Below, piece after piece: positions 11,720 through 22,274 of a DNA stretch of 64,000 nucleotides. The position numbers and the translations under genes are program-made. Position 1 is the stretch's first letter, and each line of letters starts with the position of its first letter. The notes beneath the pieces are model-generated. The model saw only the letters and a program-made list of their open reading frames with translations, had not been told where the DNA came from and ran no database searches. Source of the DNA: Mactromeris polynyma (Eukaryota > Mollusca > Bivalvia > Venerida > Mactridae); contig JASFXZ010000027.1 in NCBI GenBank assembly GCA_032209605.1, forward strand, positions 10,125,372 to 10,189,371. Reading direction: 5' to 3'.

Positions 11720-12700
11720 TAGTCAATATCAAGAAAACGTATACAATACAATACAATACAAATAGTTTATTGCATTAAAACATAACATGTTTCATAGCAA
11801 CATAATGTACATAATAACAAAAGACACGGTTTTGCAGGAGCACATGATGTTATATAGTGCATATTCAAATGTTTAAATTTCATTACATGTATATAAACAA
11901 ACAGTTATGGTGATAAATATATTGATTAACAGTATGTGTATGTATACACGTATCTTATTGTAAGAAATAAGTGAAATAAAAGTTACATATTTTAGATATT
12001 GAGTCAGTGCAAGTCGAGAAGACGAGAAGACGAGAAAAAAGAAGAAAGCGAAATCGTTCGGCGGGGGCGGAGAAGGTGTGCAATATATAGTGATTTGCTA
12101 GTGATAACATTTTATAGGAACAAATGAAATGAGACAAACAGCAATTTGTAAACATAAAAAATAAACATACATCGTTTACATAACAACTAAATAGCATATA
12201 TCCATATATATTTATATTTGCTAGCTATATAATAACTACAATTTACACTGAAATTATGTCAGTGAATCACGTAATTGAAAAGCTTTGAATATATATATGC
12301 GCTCAGGCCATTTATTAAAAACTCGTTTTTGCTTTCAAACAATTATTTAAGCTTAAACATATTAGGACGTGACCAGTAATTTTGTATTATGTATTTCTTG
12401 TGTAGATCAATATATAAAGAACATTCTAAAATAAAGTGATATTCGTCTGCGATTTTGTTGCAGATTAAGCAGATTCTGTCTTCTATTGGGATACTTCTTG
12501 GTCTATGCCATCTACCGGACTTTGAATTATGCGATGATACTATTTATCTTGGCATTGCGATCCTAAGTTTACTAATATTAATAGATATCAGATGAAATTG
12601 ATGCTCAAAATTAATAACCGATTTAAAGAAATGCGCCCTACTCGAGTTTCCTAAACGACTCTGCCAATTTTGAATACGAGTGTATATAAGTCGTTGTTTA
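11720..12700 (-). mobile_element. Decayed CR1-like LINE 3' fragment
   Basis: On the minus strand, broken frames read QNWQSRLGNSSRAHFF, then RSIPIEDRICLICNKIADEY HFILECSLYIDLHKKY (written here as two runs), then ESKNEFLING. This is the C-terminal zinc-ribbon-like end of a CR1-type ORF2. The 3'UTR (about 11720-11930 on the plus strand) matches a second copy at 13150-13335. It lies in intron 2 of the FLYWCH gene, in the same orientation as the gene. Confidence 0.65.
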
Positions 12701-13149
12701 AAAATGCTTCAAAATACTTTAGTGCCACCTACGGATTGTGCAAACCAAAACTCGTAAAACCTAACTACGACCATATGCAATAAGAGACAACTCAAGATAT
12801 GCTATATGTTTATAAGAATCCATTTATCATATCATGGTTATTGTTATTATTACTTCATATCGACGACCACGCCGGTAAATATGTGAGCATTAATCGGTTA
12901 TTATTTAGTACTTCATCATTTTTCGACATTATATAAATTGCAATGGTTTACCAACTGACATTAACATTAATTATTTGCTATAATTTATATGTACATGTAT
13001 ATAAAATCCAAATTAATTACTCACAACACAATATAACCTGGAACACTTACTTTCTTAACTGCTGGCTGTGTGCATCCACGACAAGTGAAATTCAGTATCA
13101 GCATTCGCCTTCTGGCCTTGAAGTAGTCGATTCTCGATATACCTGTTAA

Positions 13150-13340
13150 ATATAAGTACAAATGTTTATTGCATTAAAACATAACACTTTTCAAAGCAAC
13201 ATAATGTACATTAACACAAACAGTATGTTTTTACAGGAGCACATGATATTACAAAGTGCATATTCAAACATTTTACATTTCGTTACATGTATATAAACAA
13301 ACAGTTATGATGATAAAACATTATTATTGATTAACAGTAT
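13150..13340 (-). repeat. Second copy of the same LINE 3'UTR
   Basis: About 180 bp aligns with 11755-11930. Shared stretches include TTTATTGCATTAAAACATAA, CAACATAATGTACAT, GGAGCACATGAT, and ACATGTATATAAACAAACAG. The upstream coding part of this copy is too decayed to define. It begins just outside FLYWCH exon 2. Confidence 0.7.
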
Positions 13341-14204
13341 GAGTTCAAGTTTCTGACATTAAGGATGTATATGGTATAGTTAATACATTATCAGCTTCTA
13401 ACAAGGCTAGCATAATAAATGTATTTGGGTTAATTAATAAAAATATTTCGAGAGGTAGCTCACATCAAATGGTAAATTCACGTATACAATGATGTATCGT
13501 CAGCTACTGATACTGCTAAGCGTACAAATGATATTTGTTTTCAATCTGTTGTTTATTTGTCACTTTAATTTTTAAATACATGTATACAACTATTGTAAAT
13601 CACACGCATGTCTCAAAGCACGTGTCATATTAGCTAGAAGCATATCGTCACGGCTAACCAAACGGCGCTACAGGGGCGGGTTAATTAATTGCTTAGCCAG
13701 ACCCCCCATATATCACATAGAACATATATACTATTTTATTGTAACGTTTATGACAGTTTACGACAACCATTGATAGAAATTAAAATCCTCCATTCAATAT
13801 CATGTCTGATGTAGACAAGTTGTCATTTATTTTATCTGATATAACTCTGTGTCGAATAAGTGCCAAAACCTGTAACAGTATTCTATGGTGGCATATGACT
13901 GCCACCAGTTAGCATGATAGCGTTCGCGAATTAATTCGTGTTAACCACTTAATTATTACGATAATTATCTAGCTATCTAGTTAATATTCATGATAATTTT
14001 TCGGTAAGATAAATATCATACAACTAGAAACAGGCTTGAAAGTGCCCAGAACTGCCACCTCTTACCGTTTTATGATGTATTACACTAGATTTAAGTGGTA
14101 ACATATGGTGGCATATTACTGCCACCAGTTAGCATGATAGCGTTCGCGAATAAATTCGTGTTAACCACTTAATTATTACGATAATTGTCTAGCTATCTAG
14201 TTCG

Positions 14205-14548
14205 TGTTACCAATTACATCTAGAAGCCAAAAATGTATTTATAGATAAGTGGTAACACGAATCTTAAGTGAAATTCGCGAATTTGAGTTATTAAGTAACA
14301 TAATAAGTGGGCAACTAGATAAGATTCGTGTTACCACTTATATCTAGACGCCAAAAATGAATAAGTGGTAACACGAATCTTAAGTGAAATTCGCGAATTT
14401 GAGTTATTAAGTATAATAATAAGTGGTCAACTAGATATGATTCGTGTTACCACTTACATCTAGAAGCCAAACTTACATTTATGAATAAGTGGTAACACGA
14501 ATCTTAAGTAAAATTCGCGAATTTGAGTTACTAAGTAACATAATAAGT
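14205..14548. repeat. Tandem hairpin repeats, about 120-bp unit, three copies
   Basis: Each unit contains ATTCGTGTTACCACTTA and, 20-40 nt later, its reverse complement TAAGTGGTAACACGAAT, then TTCGCGAATTTGAGTTA. Each can therefore form a long stem-loop, and the same 17-mer also occurs in the arms of the surrounding element. Confidence 0.8.
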
Positions 14549-16121
14549 CAGGCCCGGATCCACCGGGGGGGCCAAGGGGGCCTTGGCCCCCCCAGTCGGC
14601 TGTGGAGTGACCTTTTTCTATTCCAAAAATACAAAATTATTTCCACTGATTATGTCTTAAGGTTACTACTTTTTTAGCATTTTAAATGCACTACATTGAT
14701 TTATGGTCGATTTCCTCTTGTGTACTACCAGTATAGCCGAAGCAAGTGCCATAAAATTTGGCCCCCTGTTGTGCTCATTGGCCTTGAGACCGAAGCAATA
14801 GCCATAAAAGTTGGCCCCCTGTCGTGTTGATTGGCCTTGAGACCGTCTAGAAGAATAGTATGCTCACTCTATATTAGCCAGGCGCTTTCAATTTTCTTAT
14901 CATGCATATATATACATAAGTTGAAAGCGTCTGTAAAACACAGATTATTGAACATCATACGTAACAGAGATCTGACGTGATGGTGTTTTAGCGTGGTGGT
15001 GATTTAGCGATAAAGAATTGATGAGGAGTTGTGAAAAGTTCACACCTGATATTAGATCTACTGAATTCATTTAAGTTTTCTTAAAATAATTTTAATCAAA
15101 TCAATAATTAATGGAAGGGAATGTAATACTTGGGCCTGAAGTTTTGCAAAATAAAATAATTAGATTTTTTCCCAAATAAGCCTCCTTTCATATTAATTTT
15201 CAAATTTTCTTAAAAATGTGTTTAAAAAGAACTATCATGTAATACTAGTAAAGGTACAATAATGATAATTTGACATCACACTTTTTTCATCTTTAATTTT
15301 CCGCTGTCGCGCTAGCCGTCATCAAAATTAATGTTGTTTAAATGTTTCAACCAGTCACAATAAGTGTTCATGACTAGTGTATGATTCTTTTGTTTTCATA
15401 AACTTTGCCTTTGGGTGGCATTTTATGTCGTCTGTCAATGTTGTTAACAATGAATCGTCAACAAGTGGACATTGGTAAAACATATTAGTACTCGTATGAA
15501 TTGGTCGTTTTGCATTTTTAACAAGATAATACTAGTGGAATTCTCATGAATGAGTCCTCAAATTTTAGACCCCGAAATGCACAAGGAGCAACCCTTTCAT
15601 ACCTATAATACCTATATAGTAAAACATTTCCGGGGGAGATCTGACTGGGGTTGGTACAGGAAGTGGTGTCCCCTGGAAATTTTGTAAAATGTTGGTACTT
15701 GTATGAATTGGTCGTTCTGTATTTTGAACAAGACGCATGTAATACTAGTCATTTCTCAGGAATGAGTCCTAAAATTTTAGACCTAGAAATGCATCAGAAG
15801 CCACCATTTCATAACTATATTGTAAAAATTTCCGGGGGGGATCGGACTGGGTTGGTACAGGAAGTGGTGTCCCCAGGACATTTTTTAAAAAGTTGGTACT
15901 TGTATGATTTGGTCGTTTTGTATTTTTAACAAAAATAATACAAGTGCAATTCTCATGAATGAGTCCTCAAATTTTAGACCCCGAAATGCACCAGAAGCCA
16001 CCATTTCATACCCATATTGCTCAAATCTTCCGGGGGAGTTCCCCCGGACCCCCCTTCAGAGAGAGTTCATTTGTCCTCATGTTTGGCCCCCCCCAGTCTT
16101 GAATTTCTGGATCCGGGCCTG
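14549..16121. mobile_element. Nested non-autonomous DNA transposon with 14-bp TIRs
   Basis: The ends read CAGGCCCGGATCCA and TGGATCCGGGCCTG, a perfect 14-bp inverted repeat. They are flanked by TAAGT on both sides (14544-14548 and 16122-16126), a 5-bp target duplication, and the host repeat reads continuously once the element is removed. The CAGG...CCTG ends with a G-run resemble hAT-type elements, but hAT usually makes 8-bp duplications, so the class is open. The interior has about 2.5 direct repeats (period about 200, from 15500) and no transposase frame. Confidence 0.8.
15500..16060. repeat. Internal direct repeats of the nested transposon, about 200-bp period
   Basis: TTGGTCGTTTTG, then a CTCATGAATGAGTCCTCAA stretch, then TTTTAGACC and ATTTCATA recur starting near 15505, 15708 and 15909. 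Between copies lies the GGGTTGGTACAGGAAGTGGT segment. Open frames across the repeats are probably incidental. Confidence 0.75.
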
Positions 16122-16499
16122 TAAGTGGTCAACTAGATAAGATTCGTGTTACCACTTAAATCTAGTGTAATACATCATAAAAAGGTAAGAGGTGGCAGTT
16201 CTGGGCACTTTCAAGCCTGTTTCTAGTTGTATAATATTTATCATACCGAAGATTTATCACGAATATTAACTAGATATGTAGATAATTATCGTAATCATTA
16301 AGTGGTTAACACGAATTAATTCGCGAACGCTATCATGCTAACTGGTGGCAGTAATATGCCACCATACAGAACAGAACAAAGCTATTTGTGTATAAGATCA
16401 AATATTAAATATAAGCAGCAACGGAGTAATATTTTAGTTTCTAAATTTTACAATAGTAAATATACACGTGAGCAGGAAAAGACATTTTATGAACAGAAA

Positions 16500-17290
16500 A
16501 TCTTACAATTGAGCAATTAATGCAAGTTTGTCTTGTCTCCGTTTCATTGCATGAACAACTAATTTAGCTGAGTGTACAATAACTGTGCTATTTTTATTGG
16601 ACATAATATTATTAAATGTATTCAATGGAGGCCAGGAGGGGCGTTTAAGGAATGTTGTACGGAGTTCATTAAACGTTTGACAGCACATGAACAAATGATA
16701 TTCAGTTTCTGCTGTATTATGGGAACAAAGTTTACATGTACGATTTTCTCTAACACTTCCATTGTATCTTCCATTTTCGATTTCTGAGCTATGTGACCCT
16801 AATCTAAAACACTTTAGTTATTTTTCATTTTTAATAATTTCTAGGTATTTTTCAGATGTATTATCTGTTTTGAACATGTTGGACTGGTTATTGAGTGTAT
16901 CACTCCATGTTTGCACATATTGGTCCCGAAGTCTTTGTTTAAGCATACCGAAGTAAATTACATTCATATTATACGTATTAAAAATATTTCCATAAATGTT
17001 AAGAATTGATCTAATATTAGAAACCCAGCTATTTGTTTTTGGATTTATTAAGCATTGTTCATAATATAATTGAAACATAAAAGAATCATTGACATTTAGT
17101 ATTTTTAGCCAATATTTGAGTGCTCTTTCTTTACATATCTCTGATAGTGGGTATCGACCAAGTTCTCCTAACACTGCAGCGTTGGATGTTTGACTCCCAA
17201 TATACGTTTGCAAAATTTGACATTTGATAACTTCAATTCTTCTTGGTTAATATCTAAAATCATTATTACTCTTTTTGCTTTCAAAAAACA
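16500..17290 (-). mobile_element. Decayed CR1-like LINE C-terminal fragment
   Basis: Minus-strand frames read SNAAVLGELGRYPLSEICKE and RALKYWLKIL, then a spacer, then CKLCSHNTAETEYHLFMCC. This is the usual end of a CR1-type ORF2 after the RT domain. One or more frameshifts near 16800 and 17215 break it. It is in FLYWCH intron 1, on the gene's strand. Confidence 0.7.
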
Positions 17291-17344
17291 TATATTTTTG
17301 TTTTATTGAGTATTGGTATACATTATTTAGTTGATTGTGTAGAC

Positions 17345-17620
17345 TATTAGGATCAGTGGTAACAAGAACATTTTGAAAAAAAGATCGTCGGCACAATTTG
17401 AAGGTTAAGCTGTGTTGTGCAGCATAAACAAATGTCGAGATGTTACGATTGCCGATCACTCCAGATCCAAAATGGATTCCTGTTTATTCACCGAAATTCA
17501 GTGGTTTTCGGTAAGGTAACGTATCCTTTATCGAAAGATTAACCAATCCGCGTCAAGGTTACAAACGTTGTTCGGTTGAAGAGAAATAGCCTTTGTAGTT
17601 AACGTAAGATTTGATTGGTT
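17345..17620 (-). repeat. Unclassified dispersed repeat, copy 1
   Basis: The minus-strand sequence aligns over about 260 bp with 32625-32885 (plus strand). Shared stretches include AACCAATCAAATC, CTTCTCTTCAACC-type runs, GGATTGGTTAA, TACGTTACCTTACC and TTAACCTTCAAATTG. It lies between two LINE pieces. No coding, tRNA-like or terminal-repeat features allow a class to be assigned. Confidence 0.65.
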
Positions 17621-18383
17621 TACTGGTAACGCAACCCACGAGAACATCTAAAACGTCGAGTACAATTATTGACCACCTGTATTCTAGTCGACGTGACAGG
17701 GTCACGGAGGTTTTTGTTTCTTCTTACAGTATCAGTGACCATTTTCCTGTTTGTTTCACGCGTCGTATTCAATCTAAAATCTACAAGAATACACATACTA
17801 CTATCTCATATAGACAATTCAAAACATTTTCGGCATCAAAATTCCAAAATGATTTATTGATGTCCAACCTAGACATAACTGAAACGTTGAACAATCCCAA
17901 CTCTGCTCTCAATCATTTACTCAGCATTATAAAAGAAACAGTCAACTTAAATGCACCTCTGAAATCTAAAAGAATAAAATCACAATATTTACCAGGTTGG
18001 TTTACAGGGGAAATAAGATCAGCAATTAGAACTCGTGATACATGAAAAAAAGCAAATAACATAGACCAGTATAAAAAGCAGCGAAATTATGTCACACACA
18101 TCATTCGTAAGAGCAAACGACAATTTTACAATAAGTCAATAATGGCAAATAAATCAACAAAATTTCTTTGGAATACTTTAAATTCACTCACAAAATCTAA
18201 AACATTTATTGCAGTACCACAAAGAATCAAACATGGTAATGAATACATTGATGATACCAACACTATTCTTGAAGCATTCAACACACACTTCACTAACATT
18301 GCAGACATCATTCAAAAGACTAAATTTGATCCTGACAATTACCACACGTTTGAAACATACTTAAATAATAAATTAATTCAGAT

Positions 18384-19946
18384 GTGTTAAACATAGACTT
18401 CATTACTACATATGATGTTCGGAGAATAATAGGAAAATTAGACATTTCTAAAGCTTCTGGTCTGGATAATATCGGTCCCAATATTCTTAAACTTTGTGGT
18501 GATACTATCATTGGTCCTATTACATCCATTATAAATAATAGTATAGCTTGTGGTGTATTTCCTGATCAATTAAAAGATGCATATATTATTCCACTGCACA
18601 AGGGCTCTGATAAAGATGATCTTAACAATTACCGTCCTATATCTATTCTTCCAACAATATCTAAAATATTTGAAAGACACATTGCCAAAAGCCACAAAAC
18701 TTTTCTTGACAAACACCAACTACTTCATAAATATCAGTCTGGATTTCGCCAAAATCATTCTTGCCAGTCTTCTTTAATAAGGCTTGTCGATTCGTGGCTC
18801 AAAGACATTGACTCTGGACGTTTGATTGGATCTGTATTTCTTGATCTTAGGAAAGCTTTTGATTTAGTGGATCATATAATTTTACTTGAAAAGTTCCGAA
18901 TGTACCACTTCTCGGAAAACTCGTTAGCTTTGATGCGGTCTTATTTGATAAATAGAAGGCAATGTGTAAAAATCGGATCCAACAAGTCAACCTTTCAAGA
19001 GGTCAAATCCGGTGTTCCACAGGGATCTATTCTTGGTCCCCTCCTTTTCCTAATATATATCAATGACATTCCATTTTATCTTCAAAATTCGACCATCGAT
19101 CTCTACGCAGATGACTCAACATTACACTTATCTGGTTATAACATTGTCGAAATACAGCAGTCCCTACAGGGCGATTTGGACATGGTTTCTGATTGGTGTT
19201 TCCGGAACAACATGTCCATTCATCCTAATAAAACTAAATGTATGATAATTTCAAATGCTAAAAGACCTGTACTAAATTCTTCGCTATCACTTTATGTAAA
19301 TAACATCACTCTAGAACAGGTAAGTAACCACAATATGCTTGGAGTAATCATTGATAAAAATCTTCGCTGGAATGCACATATAGATCACGTATGTCACAAA
19401 CTCAAATCAAAGTTAAATTTATTAAAAAGAATAAACTATATCTTAAACATCAACACAAGGAAATTATTCTACAACTCTTACATATTATCTTCAATGGACT
19501 ATTGTTGCCCTATATGGTGTCGAGGGCTTGTAGCAAACAACAAGAAAATATCCATAATGCAGAAAAAAGCAGCAAAAATTATTCTACATAGACCACAAAT
19601 AACACCATCACGACCCTTATTCATTGAATTAGGGTGGCTATCATTTGAAAATAGATGTAAATTCCTCTCAGCAACTATAGTGCATAAATTCTCACATGAT
19701 AAAATGCCCACTTACTTTCATGATATAATTTCTTTCACTCACAATTCTACATACTCATTAAGATCCACCACCAACAATGACATAGCACCGTTTTCCTTTA
19801 AATCAAATTATGGTAAACAAACATTCTCTTTTTATGCTCGTGAGGTATGGAATTCAATTCCTGTAAATATACGTTGCCTGTCTGATACAGAAACAATAAA
19901 TAATAATTATAGGAACTACTTAATGCTTAAACAAAGATATCAATAA
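18384..19946 (+). pseudogene. LINE ORF2 reverse-transcriptase segment (520 codons open)
   Basis: The longest open frame in the window. RT blocks appear in the right order: YRPISILP (block 2 region), FLDLRKAFD (catalytic Asp), VPQGSILGPLLFLIYINDI, LYADDSTLHLSG (catalytic YADD), HNMLGVIIDKNLRWNAHI (thumb side). Because the upstream endonuclease part is in another frame and has a stop, the whole ORF2 is a pseudogene. Confidence 0.85.
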
Positions 19947-20102
19947 TATTTCATTATTGTATGTATGTGTCTTATGTGAGGTGTCTGGTGTTGTTGTTGT
20001 TTTATTTCAATTTTTTATTTTCAGATCATCTTAACTTTTGTAGTTTTTTAATAATCTCATTTACATCCTGATGTTAAAACATGATGTTCATGTACAATGT
20101 AT

Positions 20103-20126
20103 TGTGTGTGTGTGTGTGTGTGTGTT
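20103..20126. repeat. (GT)n microsatellite
   Basis: Eleven to twelve GT dinucleotides, followed by interrupted GT/GC runs to about 20180, inside the LINE 3'UTR. Confidence 0.9.
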
Positions 20127-20524
20127 AATGCGTGTTTGATTGTGTGGATGTGCGTGCGTGTGTGATTTCTTGTTTGTTTGTGCGTGTTTATATTGTTAAT
20201 AGAAGGCCATATTGAAAAAAAGATGTACAATTTATTGTTAACCTTAACTATGTAACCTTCTGAAAATAAAGAATTTATTATTATTATTATTACACAACAC
20301 TGATATCCAAATAGCAAAACCACGTTAGTATGACAAATATCATCAGCAAATTACAGCACGTATACTGACATTAATTTAATAGCGCCATCAGTACGGTTTT
20401 TGCTGTAAATTATTGTGTCAATATCGTTTTAGTAAACTATATTGTGACGAATTTAATAATTTTGAAAATCTGCACATTTGGCTAGTGGCAATAATATTTC
20501 GGTAAACATTCAATTCTAATAATT

Positions 20525-20725
20525 ATGTAATATGGACAACAACAACAATATTTATTACTCTCAATTCATATGTTTTGCTACATTTTCGAAGATCGATTGG
20601 AGTCCGGGACCAATTTCCAGATTCAATAGGCAAACGATGATTTCTAGTTCTAAATCTTATAGTATAAAATAATAACGATCTTGGAGTTGATGACAGGTAT
20701 GATTCTACGCCGAAGCTATTAAACA
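20525..20725 (-). mobile_element. Possible LINE ORF2 tail remnant
   Basis: The minus-strand frame contains IRFRTRNHRLPIESGNWSRT, which resembles the 'LRxxxHxLxIExGRW' stretch before the terminal zinc-like motif in CR1-type ORFs. It ends in an (AAC/TTG)n run, as LINE 3' tails can. The evidence is a single motif. Confidence 0.4.
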
Positions 20726-21741
20726 AAACTATGAACAGAACATAAAGTTTAATATCGACTGGAGCGATTACAGCTCATCGTCATTAGCAAATATGTACAC
20801 AAATACATCATCATGTGGTGGGAAAAAATAGATACAGATATTAATGAATAACATCAATTACATAGTAAAATTGTTGTTCTTGAATTACATATTTCATACG
20901 TAAAGATGGATATTACAAGGGAATGTATAAACAGATAATAACTTAAGTGCGTGTTTAGTGAATAAGGCCAAATTATATAAAGTTTTTCTCTCATTTGATT
21001 GAAGTAATTCTAAAAAATATGTAAACTGAACTGTTACTAGAGTTATTAACCAATCATTATACGGGGAATGTGCTCAGTCGATATATTATTAAGTCCGCAG
21101 TTACCTGGACCAACGAGCAAAAAGGGTTCTCATTTTCAATACAAGTAACAATACATTTTACACAGGTAGTCCCTACCATTTAGGATTGAGATAAGGGTTT
21201 AACAAATCCGCTAATCAAGATATTTATCCAGGAAAGCTAAACAGGCTCCTTATTGTTTAGAAATTTAAAAAATGTCATAAAATACTTAAACAATTGGAAA
21301 TCCTTATACATAACGTCAACAACGATGAAATATAACAATACTCACCGGTTTTGCAGGTTCGGTGCTGCCAATTGTCACATATATCACGTGTGATTCCGTG
21401 CTGCAGGGCACGCACGGGCTCACAACACTCAAGACACAAATCCGACATGTCAAGTCCACACAATATTTAACACTATCAATTTCTAACACTTTTATTCAAG
21501 TAGAATAACTTAATCCTAATGTAGGTAAATACACTTTTAACATGGAATTAATTTACAGAAAAATAGTACAAAATCCAATTACAATTCAAATTGCCTTGAT
21601 ATTAATTCGATGAACGTAAAATATCAAAATTTATGACTGTTTCGAATTGTGGCTTCTTTTAAAGCCGAGCGAACCAATGGCAAAGTCTTCATTTTGAGCA
21701 AATTCCTACAATTGTTTAAAAAACAAAAAATACAAAAACAG

Positions 21742-21912
21742 TGCCGCCATTAAGGCAAACTGTCGCTAACATCCGTGTCTTTTAATTGCTGGATACAATT
21801 TTAACACATCATAATTGGCAACATACCATCATTAAGGCAAACTGTTGCTAACATCAATTGCCCGTGTCTTCTGACTGCTGGAAAAAGTTATAGCACGTCA
21901 TAATTGGCCACA
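21742..21912. repeat. Two-copy tandem duplication, about 85 bp
   Basis: CATTAAGGCAAACTGT(C/T)GCTA followed by ACATC...CCGTGTCTT...CTGCTGGA and CATAATTGGC occurs twice in tandem. It is non-coding and lies just upstream of the FLYWCH gene start, in its possible promoter region. Confidence 0.75.
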
Positions 21913-22274
21913 TATTTTACATAACAATCAAGTTCATGTTTTCATTAATTGTGCCATTTAATTGACAAATAATGTGTTTGAAGCAAACTTTCCCATTACT
22001 TATATTTTTGAAGCATGCCGTACAAAGTAGAGATGAAATGATTAGTATATTACACCTGTAATACAAAGGAATTGGTAGATTCAAAGCATGTTTCTTATTT
22101 AAATCAATAATTAAATGTAAAAAGGGTACACGGAGTTTTCGTAAAGAAAAAATCACATCCTTTAAAGTTATATACATATTATAATCATGGACATATCCGT
22201 GTTATAATGAATTGTTTTCAAAACTGTAATAATTAACAATATAAGACATAATACTAATGGAGAAAAATGAGGGG

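Larger units (their letters stand above)
13884..16366. mobile_element. Large foldback-type DNA element with about 230-bp inverted ends
   Basis: The left arm (13884-14100) and the right arm (about 16127-16366) are near-perfect reverse complements. Both begin TATGGTGGCATAT(G/T)ACTG followed by CCACCAGTTAGCATGATAGC. Each tip is itself a palindrome (TGGTGGCA...TGCCACCA). A partial third copy of the left arm starts at 14104. The interior has hairpin tandem repeats (14205-14548) and an unrelated nested transposon (14549-16121). No transposase was found. The insertion dinucleotide may be TA. It lies in FLYWCH intron 1. Confidence 0.75.
17622..20293 (+). mobile_element. CR1/L2-like non-LTR retrotransposon, 5'-truncated, mostly intact RT
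   Basis: ORF2 remnant: the endonuclease C-terminus (IIDHLYSSRRD, SDHFPV) is followed by a stop at 18043-18045 that replaces a likely Trp codon. A linker follows, then a frameshift near 18385, then a 520-residue frame (18384-19946) with the full RT: NNYRPISILP, FLDLRKAFDLVDH, GVPQGSILGPLLF and LYADD. The C-terminal REVWNSIP domain comes next. A 3'UTR with a (GT)n run follows, and the element ends AATAAAGAATT(TAT)n. The 5' end abuts the dispersed repeat at 17345-17620. It lies antisense in FLYWCH intron 1 and is probably no longer active. Confidence 0.85.
9617..21448 (-). pseudogene. PHD-like zinc finger + FLYWCH zinc-finger gene, six exons, FLYWCH exon split by a LINE
   Basis: Exons on the minus strand: 21346-21448 (ATG), 13051-13142, 11351-11613, 10997-11129, 10153-10707 (interrupted), 9617-9871 (stop). 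All have GT-AG borders and all phases agree. Without the insertion the frame gives about 337 residues. The N-terminus is a PHD-like finger (C5, C8, C24, H29, C32, C55, C58); the position where family members I recall have a Cys before C24 is Arg21 here. An acidic, low-complexity middle follows (exon 3), then a FLYWCH domain (LVSSDGFSYTKK, WRC, NTCYASV, PHNHP). Last comes a conserved tail (VSAGRVVKEKM, PRPENLVRKVNRARQKVR). Such proteins are presumed nuclear DNA-binding or transposon-derived factors; partners are unknown. The LINE insert puts a stop in the FLYWCH domain, so this allele is probably a null unless the exon is skipped. Exon 5 is 168 nt without the insert, so skipping it would keep frame but remove the domain. 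Confidence 0.75.

Noticed and set aside
15651..16140. Open frames across the nested transposon's direct repeats
   Set aside because: They follow the repeat period and show no transposase motif; treated as incidental.
20057..20323. Minus-strand frame rich in His/Thr
   Set aside because: It translates the (GT)n microsatellite of the LINE 3'UTR.
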